This document shows, one piece after another, positions 1-8,664 of a stretch of 49,048 bases of DNA. Below the pieces are notes generated by a model, which was given only the letters and a program-made list of their open reading frames with translations, was not told where the DNA came from and made no database searches. The translations under genes were made by a program, and so were the position numbers. The stretch is from an uncultured Bacteroidota bacterium (lineage in GTDB: Bacteria; Bacteroidota; Bacteroidia; Chitinophagales; Saprospiraceae): contig CALMBD010000035.1 of assembly GCA_937861115.1 (NCBI GenBank), positions 1 through 49,048 on the forward strand. Reading direction: 5' to 3'. The number at the start of each line of letters is the position of its first letter. The stretch's first letter is position 1.

Positions 1-49
1 GGACGGTGGACGGTGGACGGTGGACGGTGGACGGTGGACGGTGGACGGT
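1..49. repeat. 7-nt tandem repeat (GGACGGT)n at window edge
   Basis: Seven perfect head-to-tail copies of GGACGGT occupy the first 49 bases and may continue to the left of the window. The array ends directly before an A-rich stretch and the start of an O-antigen ligase-like gene. Seven is not a multiple of three. If translation starts upstream of or inside the array, adding or losing one copy would shift the reading frame. If it starts downstream, the copy number would change promoter or leader spacing. Confidence 0.9.
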
Positions 50-64
50 AAAAAAATATATCTA

Positions 65-1525
65 TTGGAAAAGCTAGCACGTATATTGGACATTCCGGAA
101 AACCACCCGCAACGGTGGCCTTTTCTGCTGTTTGCCCTGGTGGTAGTAAGCGCGCTTGCTTTGTCAATCCGGCTCGGCGCCTGGTGGCCGACCGCTATTC
201 CGGCTGCTCTTGCCCTGTTTTGGCTGGTTATCGTGGATATCCGAAAGGTTTTCCTGTTGCTTTTGGCCAGCCTGCCACTATCTGTGGAGCAGGCGCTTCC
301 GGGAGGCTTCGCCACCGATCTGCCTTCCGAGCAATTGATGTGGCTGTTGTTTCTGGCAAGCCTGATGTGGTTTTTCACCAACTGGAGCAAGACCGATGCG
401 CGATTTTTGCGCCATCCCGTCACCCTGGCCTTACTCGCTCATCTGGCCTGGATGACTGTTTGCATGGTGTCGTCGCAGGACTTGTATGTATCCTTCAAGT
501 TCTGGCTTGCCAAAGGGTGGTATGTCGTGGTATTTTATTTCCTCGCCGGGCGTTTTCTGGTATCGGAACGCGACTTTAAGAACCTGCTGTGGTGGTTTTT
601 CATCCCTTTGCTATTTGCCGTTTCTATTGTGGTAACCCGGCATGCCGCCATAGGATTCTCGTTTGAAGATGTGGGGTTTGTCATGGGCCCTTTCTTTCGC
701 AACCACGTGATGTACGCCTGCCTGCTGGCAGTGTTCCTCCCCTTCGCCTGGTATGGCACATACTGGTACCGGCGTTATTCGCCGCAGTGGTGGTTGCTGG
801 TCGCCGGGATCGTTGTCTTTATTGTGGGGATCAATTTTGCCTATACCCGCGCGGCATATATTGCGCTCCTTGCAGCCGTCGGTATCCGGTGGGTGGTCAG
901 CAAGGGTTGGCTGAAAGCAGCCTTGCTGTCGGTTGGAATCGGCTTTGCCTTGCTGATCGGGTTTGTCGGTACACGCGATAACTGGCTCATGTTTGCCCCG
1001 AATTATGAAAAAGCCGTTTCGCACGTGCGCTTCGACCGGCTTCTGGACGCTACGACAAAACTGGAAGACATTTCGACCATGGAACGGGTGTACCGATGGG
1101 TCGCAGCCTCGTACATGATACAGGACCGGCCCCTGCTCGGATTCGGCCCGGGTACTTTTTACTTTTTTTATAAAAATTACACCGTCACCAGTTTTAAAAC
1201 CTATGTGAGCGACAACCCGGAGCACTCCGGCATTCACAACTACTTCCTGATGACCACCGTGGAACAGGGCTTGCCCGGCCTGTTCTTTTTCCTCCTTTTG
1301 AGCGTAATTGTCATGCTGAAAGGCGAACGGGTTTATCACCGGACAAAAGACCCGCGTCTCAGGCGGGTGCTGCTATCGGCATTGCTTTGTTTCATTCTTA
1401 TCGATCTGCTCATGCTGATGAACGACATGGTGGAAACCGACAAAATCGGTTCGCTTTTTTTTATGTCGGCAGCCATTTTGGTCAACATCGACCTGCAAAG
1501 CCGGGATGCGGAAAAACTGGATTGA
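65..1525 (+). CDS. O-antigen ligase / Wzy-like polytopic membrane protein
   Basis: This is a hydrophobic protein of about 486 residues with many membrane segments. A C-terminal signature resembles the Wzy_C/O-antigen ligase family: GFGPGTFYFFYKNY, then HNYFLMTTVEQGLPGLF. That family joins or polymerises surface polysaccharide on undecaprenyl carriers at the periplasmic face of the inner membrane. The start is uncertain. No ATG lies in frame; TTG at 65, after an A/T-rich leader, gives MEKLARIL, and GTG codons at 20 and 41 lie inside the 7-nt repeat. The frame is open to the left edge, so a start outside the window is also possible. The gene stands alone on the plus strand and converges on the secreted-protein gene at 1535. 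Polymerase and ligase cannot be told apart here. Confidence 0.75.
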   Translation: MEKLARILDIPENHPQRWPFLLFALVVVSALALSIRLGAWWPTAIPAALALFWLVIVDIRKVFLLLLASLPLSVEQALPGGFATDLPSEQLMWLLFLASLMWFFTNWSKTDARFLRHPVTLALLAHLAWMTVCMVSSQDLYVSFKFWLAKGWYVVVFYFLAGRFLVSERDFKNLLWWFFIPLLFAVSIVVTRHAAIGFSFEDVGFVMGPFFRNHVMYACLLAVFLPFAWYGTYWYRRYSPQWWLLVAGIVVFIVGINFAYTRAAYIALLAAVGIRWVVSKGWLKAALLSVGIGFALLIGFVGTRDNWLMFAPNYEKAVSHVRFDRLLDATTKLEDISTMERVYRWVAASYMIQDRPLLGFGPGTFYFFYKNYTVTSFKTYVSDNPEHSGIHNYFLMTTVEQGLPGLFFFLLLSVIVMLKGERVYHRTKDPRLRRVLLSALLCFILIDLLMLMNDMVETDKIGSLFFMSAAILVNIDLQSRDAEKLD

Positions 1526-1534
1526 CCTGCATTT

Positions 1535-2122
1535 TCAGGCCCGGTCGCACTTTTCAATGTCGGAGCAGTGGTCCAGGATGATGTTTCCCTTGTATTTGAA
1601 CAACGTGCCCGGCCCATACCAGGCCTCCAGGGTGATATACCGCATATCGTGCGGTGGCACAAACTGAAAAGTATACATCCTCCATTCGGTATGGTCGATC
1701 AGGGGCGAACCGGTGAGCAGCATATCTTTTCCGCCCCGCTTGGCGCCGCCCCACACGCGCAGGCGCACAGGGTTGTTGTAGCCTACGTATTTTTTTGCGT
1801 GGGCCAGGTATATGGAAAAGGTATAACAGGTCCCGCCCTTGAGTGTCTCGGAAAGTCCTTGTGCAATATCTTCACTGGTCCCATCCTCGCGCGTTACCAG
1901 CCCGACACAGGTCTGGCCATCCTGCGCCTCAAAAGGGATATCCCAGGCGCCCGGTAATACATCGGGCGTACTGTCAGGGGTGAACGACTGCCATCCTTTC
2001 GGCGATTTGGAGGCGCCGGGCGTATCTTCAAACGACGGATTCCGGATCGGTATCTTGAAAGCAGTTTGGTCGGGATGCCCCAGCAGAACGATCATAAATG
2101 TCAGAAAACCAATACTTTTCAT
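1535..2122 (-). CDS. Secreted protein of unknown function, beta-sandwich/carbohydrate-binding-like
   Basis: A protein of about 195 residues starts MKSIGFLTFMIVLLG, a likely signal peptide. The mature part opens with IRNPSFEDTPG, the N-P-S-F-E motif seen at the start of galactose-binding-like beta-sandwich domains in many Bacteroidota secreted proteins. It continues with alternating hydrophobic strands (CYTFSIYLAHAKKY, YITLEAWYGPG). This fold usually binds sugars or mediates envelope contacts. No catalytic motif is visible. The ATG at 2122 was chosen because the frame continues upstream without signal-like sequence. It is transcribed away from ftsX, with a short shared intergenic region of about 78 bases. 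Confidence 0.6.
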   Translation of the reverse strand: MKSIGFLTFMIVLLGHPDQTAFKIPIRNPSFEDTPGASKSPKGWQSFTPDSTPDVLPGAWDIPFEAQDGQTCVGLVTREDGTSEDIAQGLSETLKGGTCYTFSIYLAHAKKYVGYNNPVRLRVWGGAKRGGKDMLLTGSPLIDHTEWRMYTFQFVPPHDMRYITLEAWYGPGTLFKYKGNIILDHCSDIEKCDRA

Positions 2123-2161
2123 GTTTTGTGTGCTTATAAATGTTTTTCCGTTGCGATCTGC

Positions 2162-2169
2162 TATTTTTG
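2162..2169 (+). promoter_or_regulatory. Candidate Bacteroidota -7 element for the ftsX operon
   Basis: TATTTTTG matches the Bacteroidota -7 consensus TAnnTTTG exactly and lies 31 bases before the ftsX ATG. No convincing TTTG -33 element sits at the usual distance, so this is a partial match only. Confidence 0.4.
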
Positions 2170-2200
2170 CGTTCAATTAAGAGGCCACCACATTCCGACA

Positions 2201-3055
2201 ATGTCGCGTTCAAAACCCACGTATCTATATGCCATCATCAGCGTTGCGCTGGTACTATTTATTGTCGGCTTTTTTGCACTGACTGCGCTTCACGGGCGAA
2301 AGTTAGTGACCTTATTCAAAGAGAAAGTGGATATATGGCTTGAGCTAAAGCCGGAAGCCCCCGTCGATGAAATTCCGCGGATCATTGCAAGTATCCGGCA
2401 ACAGCCTTTTGTAAAGGCAGAAACGGTGACTTATATCACACGCGAACAAGCCGCTTCGGCCATGAAAGAAGACCTGGGCGACAAAAGTCTGCTCGAAGAT
2501 AATCCCGATTTGCTGCGCGATGTGATCCGTTTCAACGTAAAAGCCGATTACCTGAACGACGACAGCCTGTCCCGCTGGCGGGAGGCGCTTCGCCAGGACT
2601 CGCTTGTTGCAGACCTCTACTTTGAAGCGGCCAATACGGGCAATGTCGGCAAAAACATTCAAAACCTGGGTGTCATAGCATTGTGTCTTGGATTTTTGCT
2701 CATCTTTGCCGCCGTTACGCTCATTCACAACACGATACGGCTGGCCCTTTTTTCCAATCGTTTTTTGATCAAAAATCAGGAACTCGTGGGTGCGTCCTGG
2801 GCTTTTATCAGCCGGCCCTTTATTCGCCGCGGTATCATCAACGGTCTGACCAGCGCAGCATTGGCAATTGCAGCCCTTATTGCGACACTCTGGTGGATAT
2901 ACCGGCTGATACCTGACCTGAGCACCCTGCAGGATACCAACAGCATTCTCGCTGTTTTTGTCGGCCTGGTGGCATTAGGCGTCCTGATCTCCGGTTTGAG
3001 CACCTATTTTGTAGTAAACAAATTCCTGCGCATGCGGGTAGACGATTTATACTAA
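2201..3055 (+). CDS. ftsX: Cell-division ABC transporter permease FtsX
   Basis: This 284-residue protein has the FtsX layout: one N-terminal membrane segment (YAIISVALVLFIVGFFAL), a periplasmic domain of about 150 residues with the typical phrase VKAETVTYITREQAASAM, then three C-terminal membrane segments separated by a short cytoplasmic loop (NQELVGASWAFISRPF). FtsX pairs with the ATPase FtsE at the division site and activates murein hydrolases. ftsE is not in this window. The ATG at 2201 is preferred to the open upstream frame because it gives a short cytoplasmic N-terminus. It is first in an operon with the DUF3098 gene (11-base gap) and uppP, an arrangement common in Bacteroidota. Confidence 0.92.
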   Translation: MSRSKPTYLYAIISVALVLFIVGFFALTALHGRKLVTLFKEKVDIWLELKPEAPVDEIPRIIASIRQQPFVKAETVTYITREQAASAMKEDLGDKSLLEDNPDLLRDVIRFNVKADYLNDDSLSRWREALRQDSLVADLYFEAANTGNVGKNIQNLGVIALCLGFLLIFAAVTLIHNTIRLALFSNRFLIKNQELVGASWAFISRPFIRRGIINGLTSAALAIAALIATLWWIYRLIPDLSTLQDTNSILAVFVGLVALGVLISGLSTYFVVNKFLRMRVDDLY

Positions 3056-3066
3056 GCTTTCACAGC

Positions 3067-3450
3067 ATGGCCAAACAGAAACAACGCCCCCAGCCTCGCC
3101 CCCAGCAACCGGGAGCACAACGCAGAACAGCACCGGCGCCGGTACGCCGGACCGAAAAAAGCGACGGCATCTTCACTACAGGCAGCCGCGATTTTATCTT
3201 CGGGCAGCAGAACTTTATCTATATGGGTATTGGGCTGGCCCTGATCCTCGTCGGGCTGGCAGCCATGACGGGTGGCGCTATGCCCGACCCCAATAAGTGG
3301 GAGCCGGAGCGCATTTACAGTTTTCGCCGCATAACACTGGCACCCATTTTGATGGTAGCAGGCTTCATCACAGTTATTCTCGGCATTTTTAAAAAAACAG
3401 AACCTACGGCAGCCCCCTCCATGCCGGACGATAGTTCGCCAGAGGCATGA
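3067..3450 (+). CDS. DUF3098 family membrane protein
   Basis: This 127-residue protein has a basic, Pro/Gln-rich N-terminus of about 40 residues. After it come two membrane segments ([21 protein letters not shown] and [17 protein letters not shown]) separated by a short loop with [15 protein letters not shown]. This matches the small DUF3098 family found between ftsX and uppP in Bacteroidota. Its function is unknown; the conserved position suggests a role linked to division or cell-wall lipid recycling. Its TGA overlaps the uppP ATG (ATGA), which implies translational coupling. Confidence 0.85.
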   Translation: MAKQKQRPQPRPQQPGAQRRTAPAPVRRTEKSDGIFTTGSRDFIFGQQNFIYMGIGLALILVGLAAMTGGAMPDPNKWEPERIYSFRRITLAPILMVAGFITVILGIFKKTEPTAAPSMPDDSSPEA

Positions 3451-4262
3451 GTTTTCTACAAGCTATTATTCTCGCTATTATTGAAGGACTGACGGAGTTT
3501 TTGCCCGTTTCTTCCACCGGGCATATGATCATCGGCTCCTCGGTCATGGGCATTGCCAGCAATCCATTTGTAAAGGTTTTTACCGTCGCCATCCAGTTTG
3601 GCGCCATCCTTTCGGTAGTAGTGCTTTATTGGCGCCGCTTTTTCCAGAGTTTCACTTTTTACATTCGGCTTTTTGTGGCGTTCCTGCCCGCAGCGTTTTT
3701 CGGACTGTTGCTGAAAAAATACATCGATGCCTTGCTGGAGAACATCATCGTTGTGGCCGTTGCGCTCATCGCCGGCGGCCTGGTATTCCTTCTGCTCGAC
3801 GATTATTTTAAAAAACACAGTCGGCGCAATACCACTGTCGACGATATCACGCTGCCACGTGCCCTGCGTATCGGCATGTTCCAGGTGATCGCCATGGTTC
3901 CGGGCGTCAGCCGCTCTGCAGCCACCATCATCGGCGGACTCACACAGGGACTATCGCCGACCACCGCTGCGGAATTCTCCTTTTTTCTGGCTGTACCGAC
4001 CATGTTTGCGGCCACCTGCAAATCACTGTGGGACTACTTCAAGGATGAAGGCGGCACCTTCACCCAAAACGAGATCATGTTGCTGACTGTCGGCAACGTC
4101 GTGGGCTTTATCGTCGCCCTGCTCGCGATCAAAGCCTTCATCAGTTACCTGACCAAACACGGCTTCAAGGTGTTCGGGTATTACCGGATCGCCCTCGGGC
4201 TGATTATCCTGGTCCTCTGGATGTCGGGCTATTTCCAGGGTGTCGACGTGGGCAATTTCTAA
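3447..4262 (+). CDS. uppP: Undecaprenyl-diphosphatase UppP (BacA)
   Basis: UppP dephosphorylates undecaprenyl diphosphate to recycle the lipid carrier used for peptidoglycan and O-antigen synthesis. The 271-residue length is normal for the family. Both family motifs are present: [17 protein letters not shown] near residues 11-27 and [13 protein letters not shown] near residues 150-162, with about seven or eight membrane segments. The start overlaps the end of the DUF3098 gene by four bases. In many Bacteroidota truB follows uppP; here an opposite-strand DUF2236 gene follows instead. Confidence 0.95.
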   Translation: MSFLQAIILAIIEGLTEFLPVSSTGHMIIGSSVMGIASNPFVKVFTVAIQFGAILSVVVLYWRRFFQSFTFYIRLFVAFLPAAFFGLLLKKYIDALLENIIVVAVALIAGGLVFLLLDDYFKKHSRRNTTVDDITLPRALRIGMFQVIAMVPGVSRSAATIIGGLTQGLSPTTAAEFSFFLAVPTMFAATCKSLWDYFKDEGGTFTQNEIMLLTVGNVVGFIVALLAIKAFISYLTKHGFKVFGYYRIALGLIILVLWMSGYFQGVDVGNF

Positions 4263-4300
4263 ACACATTTAACGAATCTGGAAGTCCGGATTGCAGGTGC

Positions 4301-5227
4301 TTACCGGGCGCCCAGATCGGATATTTGATACCCCTGCGGGTATGTAGGCGTAGCGATGCGCGTGAGCAGCCGTGGCCTGCGGCGCGGGGGAAGCAGCCCG
4401 AAAAACGCACCCCGGAGGCGTACTGACCAGCGCACCATGCGTTGCAGCCACACCGGCGCAGGCTTCATACCCACAGCAGCAAGCAGGGCGTCGTCGATGA
4501 GCGCGTGTACGAACGGCGCACCCGTTTTCCACAAAAACCCGGGCAGCACCCACGAAAGCATCAGGTTGCGCGTTGCCACGGCGATGACCTCATTGTCCGG
4601 AGAATACCGGAAATGCTCCCGTTCAAATGCCCGGTTAAACTGCTCAAACGCCTCGTAAGATTCAGGTATATCCCTGATGCCCATGCGCCGCCCGATCTCG
4701 CACCAAAAATGGTAACTGGCGAGTTTCTCCGTTCGGGTCACCTTTCGCCAGCCGAAATTATCGATCCAGCGGGCAGGCTCGTAAATAAAGGTGGAGAGTG
4801 TGTACAGGTATTCGTCGTTGGGTATTTGAAATCGACCGTGCTGCTTGTTCATACGTACCAATGCGGCACTGCCCCGCGGACTGTCGTAGCCGTTTTCAAG
4901 GATTTCGGAAAGGATAAGTACTGTATCGTCGTAGCGCTTTTGGGTGCGTTGCACAAACTCGCCGGTCTGGACGAGCAGGGGAGTGCCCTTTGCAATGCCG
5001 AACACGCGAAACAGGGCGAATTCCAGCGAACGCGTCGTGTCCCAGGGAAATTCCCGGCAGGTGAACAGGTAAGCGATTTCCTGGCAGTCAGCCACGGGAT
5101 CGAGGGTCTCGATGTAATCGCGGATGGCATAACGCCGGCGCGAACGAATAGCTGCAGCGGCCTTTTGTTCCCAGGGAGGCAGCGGCGCGGCGAAGTTGAG
5201 TGCTTCTGCTTCGTTGTTTTCTTTCAT
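4301..5227 (-). CDS. DUF2236 / MpaB-type oxygenase family protein
   Basis: A protein of 308 residues resembles the DUF2236 family, which includes latex-clearing protein and the fungal MpaB oxygenase. Recognisable stretches are TPLLVQTGEFVQRTQKRY, GSAALVRMNKQHG, NDEYLYTLSTFIYEPARW and YHFWCEIGRRMGI. Family members are b-type haem proteins with alpha-helical folds; the conserved histidine in the MNKQHG segment would be the relevant one. The substrate cannot be predicted. No signal peptide is apparent, so it is probably cytoplasmic or peripheral. It reads away from the hydrolase at 6245 and is convergent with uppP. Confidence 0.75.
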   Translation of the reverse strand: MKENNEAEALNFAAPLPPWEQKAAAAIRSRRRYAIRDYIETLDPVADCQEIAYLFTCREFPWDTTRSLEFALFRVFGIAKGTPLLVQTGEFVQRTQKRYDDTVLILSEILENGYDSPRGSAALVRMNKQHGRFQIPNDEYLYTLSTFIYEPARWIDNFGWRKVTRTEKLASYHFWCEIGRRMGIRDIPESYEAFEQFNRAFEREHFRYSPDNEVIAVATRNLMLSWVLPGFLWKTGAPFVHALIDDALLAAVGMKPAPVWLQRMVRWSVRLRGAFFGLLPPRRRPRLLTRIATPTYPQGYQISDLGAR

Positions 5228-5295
5228 GGCAGTCGGTTTATATACGGTGGAAATTCATTTTCGCGGCATAGTGCAGACGCAAACGGATTTCCGGT

Positions 5296-6111
5296 TTACT
5301 CACAAGACCATACGTAATCGGAAAGCGGATAGTTTTTCCCCCGGAAAGAAAAATGCCACCATTCGGTGCGAATACCCTGGAATCCGACAGCCTCCATCGT
5401 TTCGCGGAGCAAGCGCCGGTTGGCCAGCACCCTGGCCGGCAGTTTCATGTTGTCGGTATGCGCTTCCGGGCCGAAGAAATCGTAGGGTGTGCCCATATCG
5501 AGTTCGTTGCCCGACTTGTCGACGATGGTGAGGTCGACCGCCGCGCCGCGCGAGTGCATGGAACCCTTGGAGGGCGGCGTTACGTAGTCGGGGTTGGGCA
5601 CCTTGTTCCACAGGCGCTGCTGATATGGTCTCGGGCGGTAGCAATCGAACATTTTTAAAGCCATGCCTTTTCTTTGCAACAATTGCTGGGCCCTGACTAT
5701 TGCTCTCGCCGCTTCGGGGCGCAGCAGGCAGGCCGGGCAATCGTATATTTTTGACTGGGTGAAATTGTTGTCTGTTGCATACCGGATATCGAGCCGGATA
5801 CCGGGGTCTAATTTTGTGAGGTCAGCAAAATCGGCATCCCTGCCCTGACCGGGGGCCGGGGGCGCAGGCGCGCGCATGGTCGGCATCATCGGCGCCTGAC
5901 TGCCGGCAGATGGATTAATCGCTTCAAGGTCTGCCGATTCTGCCTGTTCGGGCGGAGGGGCAGCATCGCCAGGCTCTGCTCCTGCCACAGAGTCCACGGT
6001 CGCCGGTGGAGCCGCCTCGACTTCGTCTGCTGAAGCGGGCGCAGAGTTGTTGTTGACACAGGCAGACAGCCAGAAAAGGGACACCATCGGCAAAAGAAGC
6101 AGCTGTTTCAT
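5296..6111 (-). CDS. D-Ala-D-Ala dipeptidase-like (VanX/DdpX, M15D) lipoprotein
   Basis: A protein of 271 residues starts with a lipoprotein signal (MKQLLLLPMVSLFWLSAC, lipobox LSAC, Cys18). A Pro/Ala/Glu-rich linker runs to about residue 95, followed by an M15D peptidase domain. Zinc-site motifs are present: SMHSRGAAVDL (SxHxxGxAxD) and EWWHF (ExxH region). The domain opening, DPGIRLDIRYATDNNFT, is typical of VanX/DdpX enzymes, which split D-Ala-D-Ala. Export and lipidation suggest scavenging of D-Ala dipeptides in the periplasm rather than glycopeptide resistance. No vanHA genes are nearby. The ATG at 6111 gives the clear signal peptide. Confidence 0.85.
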   Translation of the reverse strand: MKQLLLLPMVSLFWLSACVNNNSAPASADEVEAAPPATVDSVAGAEPGDAAPPPEQAESADLEAINPSAGSQAPMMPTMRAPAPPAPGQGRDADFADLTKLDPGIRLDIRYATDNNFTQSKIYDCPACLLRPEAARAIVRAQQLLQRKGMALKMFDCYRPRPYQQRLWNKVPNPDYVTPPSKGSMHSRGAAVDLTIVDKSGNELDMGTPYDFFGPEAHTDNMKLPARVLANRRLLRETMEAVGFQGIRTEWWHFSFRGKNYPLSDYVWSCE

Positions 6112-6244
6112 GGTTGTGATATTTGATCGTGAAGTCGGCGAGCGACGAATTTGGTCGACGAAAATAGGCCGTTCCGTAGAAACGGAATAAACGAAACCTC
6201 CTTTTCATGCGTTGTATGAACTTGTTTTTTAGTTATCCGGTAAT

Positions 6245-7351
6245 ATGTCTTCACAAGTTACAACGATTCCCCCGTCGCAGGCTTTATACGACCGGCTGGG
6301 CAAGGTACTGCGCACCATTTTCCCCGTCTCCCCGCTGTTGCTGAGGGGCCTTTTCGTCGCGGCCCAGGGTACGCCCTACCCCGGTCAGCCGCTGACCGGT
6401 CCCGGCGGCGCGGAATACTTCCATGAATCGGTCGCCTTTTTCGATGCTGCCACTACCGCCGACGGCTATTGGCTGTTTGAGCCTGCCGATCCCAAACCCG
6501 ACTCTGCCGAAGTAGTGGTGTTCATGCACGGCTACGGCGCCTACAACCCGATGGCCTATGGCAAATGGATCAAACACCTCGTCGCCAAAGGCAACATCGT
6601 CATATACCCGCGCTACCAGAAAAACCTGATGTGGCCGCGGGCTGATGCTTTCCCCGAAAATGCCGCCACCGGCATACGCCGGGCATTGAAAGAATTGCAA
6701 AAGGAAGGCCGCGTAAAGCCCAAAACCGAAAAAATTGCCTATATCGGGCATTCTTACGGAGGCGTCATAAATGCCAACCTGGCCGTTAACTGGCAACAAT
6801 ATGGCATCCCCAAACCGGCCTCGCTCCTGCTTTGCGAGCCGGGTTCCGGTCCGCTGAAAGGCGCCCGCCTGACCGATTATTCGGGTCTGCCCGCCGACCT
6901 GCAAATGGTGATCGTCGTCGGCGCTGAAGATTATGTGGTGGGCCAGGAATTTGGCCGTCTCGTATTTGAAACCGCCGTCAACACACCCGACCGAAACCTC
7001 GTCATCCAGCGCCGCAGTTCCGACGGCCACCGCTATATCGGCGCCTCGCACTCCGAACCGTATTGCTACGACCTCGATTTTGACATTGGCGTGCGCAACT
7101 ACACCGCCAAACGCGTGCTGATGACCTCCCGGCTCAACGAGGTGGATTTCAACTGCTACTGGAAATTTGCCGATGCGCTGATGGAATCGACCCGGAACGG
7201 GTGCTATCGCGAAGTCGCTTTGGGTAATACGCCCGAACAGCGGTGGCTTGGTCAGTGGTCGAACGGGAAAGCAATCCGGGAACTGGAGGTTGTGCTGCCT
7301 TCCAGCGCAGGGAAGATGACACAGGAAGTGCCGGCATCTAACGGGAAATAA
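6245..7351 (+). CDS. Alpha/beta hydrolase
   Basis: The protein has 368 residues. The core begins VVVFMHGYGAYNPMAYGKW (oxyanion-loop HG) and reaches the nucleophile elbow GHSYGG at about residue 176. An acidic residue follows in VVGAEDYVVG, and candidate histidines lie in SSDGHRYIGASH. It has no clear signal peptide. The fold is that of cutinase or dienelactone-hydrolase-like esterases, but the substrate is unknown. The next gene starts about 70 bases downstream on the same strand, so the two may share a transcript. The start follows a short hairpin (6172-6186) in the divergent intergenic region with the dipeptidase. Confidence 0.8.
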   Translation: MSSQVTTIPPSQALYDRLGKVLRTIFPVSPLLLRGLFVAAQGTPYPGQPLTGPGGAEYFHESVAFFDAATTADGYWLFEPADPKPDSAEVVVFMHGYGAYNPMAYGKWIKHLVAKGNIVIYPRYQKNLMWPRADAFPENAATGIRRALKELQKEGRVKPKTEKIAYIGHSYGGVINANLAVNWQQYGIPKPASLLLCEPGSGPLKGARLTDYSGLPADLQMVIVVGAEDYVVGQEFGRLVFETAVNTPDRNLVIQRRSSDGHRYIGASHSEPYCYDLDFDIGVRNYTAKRVLMTSRLNEVDFNCYWKFADALMESTRNGCYREVALGNTPEQRWLGQWSNGKAIRELEVVLPSSAGKMTQEVPASNGK

Positions 7352-7422
7352 GTTTCCGGGTGCATTTTTTGAGGAAAAAGGAACTCCTTAGCGCCGGATA
7401 CCCTATTTTTCCGCAAAAAACC

Positions 7423-8595
7423 ATGCGCTGGCTCATAATCATCTCCATTCTGTTTTTTGCCTGTACCGCTTCCGCGCCATCTACTGCGGATAAATCCACT
7501 ACTTCATTGGTAGCCTCCGGACCGGACCCTTCCTACACCGGGGAATTGCCGATCAACAAAATCAAACTGCCCCCCGGCTTCAAAATAGGCGTATTTGCTG
7601 AAGGGGTGAAAAACGCCCGCTCGCTCTGCCTCAGCCCGGGCGGCACGCTGTTTGTCGGTACCCGCGACCTGGGTAGCGTGTACGCCCTGCGCGATACCGA
7701 CGGCGATCACGTGGCCGATCAAACCTACACCCTTGCCACGGGCCTGAACATGCCCAACGGCGTGGCATTCCGCAACGGCAGCCTTTATGTGGCCGAAATC
7801 AGCCGCATTCTGCGTTTTGACGATATTGAAAAGCATCTGGCCAATCCACCCGCGCCGGTGGTGGTGTACGACAAATATCCCACCGACGAGCACCACGGCT
7901 GGAAATACATCGCCTTTGGCCCCGACGGCAAACTCTATGTACCCGTAGGAGCGCCCTGCAACATTTGCGAACCGGAAAACCCGATCTATTGCTCCATCAC
8001 CCGGCTAGATGTGGACAACCCCAGCCAACCGGAGGTTGTGCAGCACGGTATCCGCAATTCAGTGGGTTTTACCTGGCACCCGGTCAACAAGGAACTCTGG
8101 TTTACCGACAACGGCCGCGACTGGCTCGGCGATGATCTGCCTTCCTGCGAACTCAACCACGCGCCAAAGGACGGCATGCACTTCGGCTATCCCTATTGCC
8201 ACCAGGGCGATGTGCAGGACCCCAAATTCGGCGACAAACGCCCCTGCTCCGACTTCACGCCACCTGCCCAGAAAATGGGGCCGCACGTAGCGCCCCTGGG
8301 ACTTGAATTCTATACCGGAAAAATGTTTCCCGCTGAATACCAGAACCAGCTCTTCGTCGCCGAACACGGCTCCTGGAACCGCGCTAAAAAGATCGGCTAC
8401 CAACTCAGCCTGGTAAAACTGGACGCCGCCGGCAACAGTCTCGGCAAAGAGGCCTTCGCATCCGGCTGGCTCGAAGAAGGTGAAGCCGTCTGGGGCCGCC
8501 CTGTCGATGTGGAACAACTGCCCGACGGCTCTATGCTCGTCTCCGACGATTACGCTGACGCTATCTATCGGATTTATTACGACGGCAGACAGTAA
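7423..8595 (+). CDS. Sorbosone dehydrogenase-like (PQQ sugar dehydrogenase fold) lipoprotein
   Basis: This protein of about 390 residues begins MRWLIIISILFFACTASAPS, a lipoprotein signal with Cys14. The mature protein reads as a beta-propeller of the soluble PQQ glucose/sorbosone dehydrogenase type: LPPGFKIGVFAEGVKNARSL, GTLFVGTRDLGSVYAL, YIAFGPDGKLYVPVGAPCN, GIRNSVGFTWHPVNKELWFT, LFVAEHGSWNR and GRPVDVEQLPDGSMLVSDD. Family enzymes oxidise aldoses or sorbosone in the periplasm with PQQ, and many Bacteroidota members are uncharacterised. The ATG at 7423 is favoured over the TTG at 7360 because it gives the lipoprotein signal. Confidence 0.82.
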   Translation: MRWLIIISILFFACTASAPSTADKSTTSLVASGPDPSYTGELPINKIKLPPGFKIGVFAEGVKNARSLCLSPGGTLFVGTRDLGSVYALRDTDGDHVADQTYTLATGLNMPNGVAFRNGSLYVAEISRILRFDDIEKHLANPPAPVVVYDKYPTDEHHGWKYIAFGPDGKLYVPVGAPCNICEPENPIYCSITRLDVDNPSQPEVVQHGIRNSVGFTWHPVNKELWFTDNGRDWLGDDLPSCELNHAPKDGMHFGYPYCHQGDVQDPKFGDKRPCSDFTPPAQKMGPHVAPLGLEFYTGKMFPAEYQNQLFVAEHGSWNRAKKIGYQLSLVKLDAAGNSLGKEAFASGWLEEGEAVWGRPVDVEQLPDGSMLVSDDYADAIYRIYYDGRQ

Positions 8596-8664
8596 CGCCA
8601 ACCTCGGTTGGCACGAAAGCCCCTCTTTTTTTACAAAACATCAAAACCCCGAAATTCCAATCAA

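Noticed and set aside
5296-6111. VanX-like gene as part of a glycopeptide resistance cluster
   Set aside because: No vanA/vanB ligase, vanH or two-component genes are adjacent; a lipoprotein dipeptidase fits nutrient or wall turnover better.
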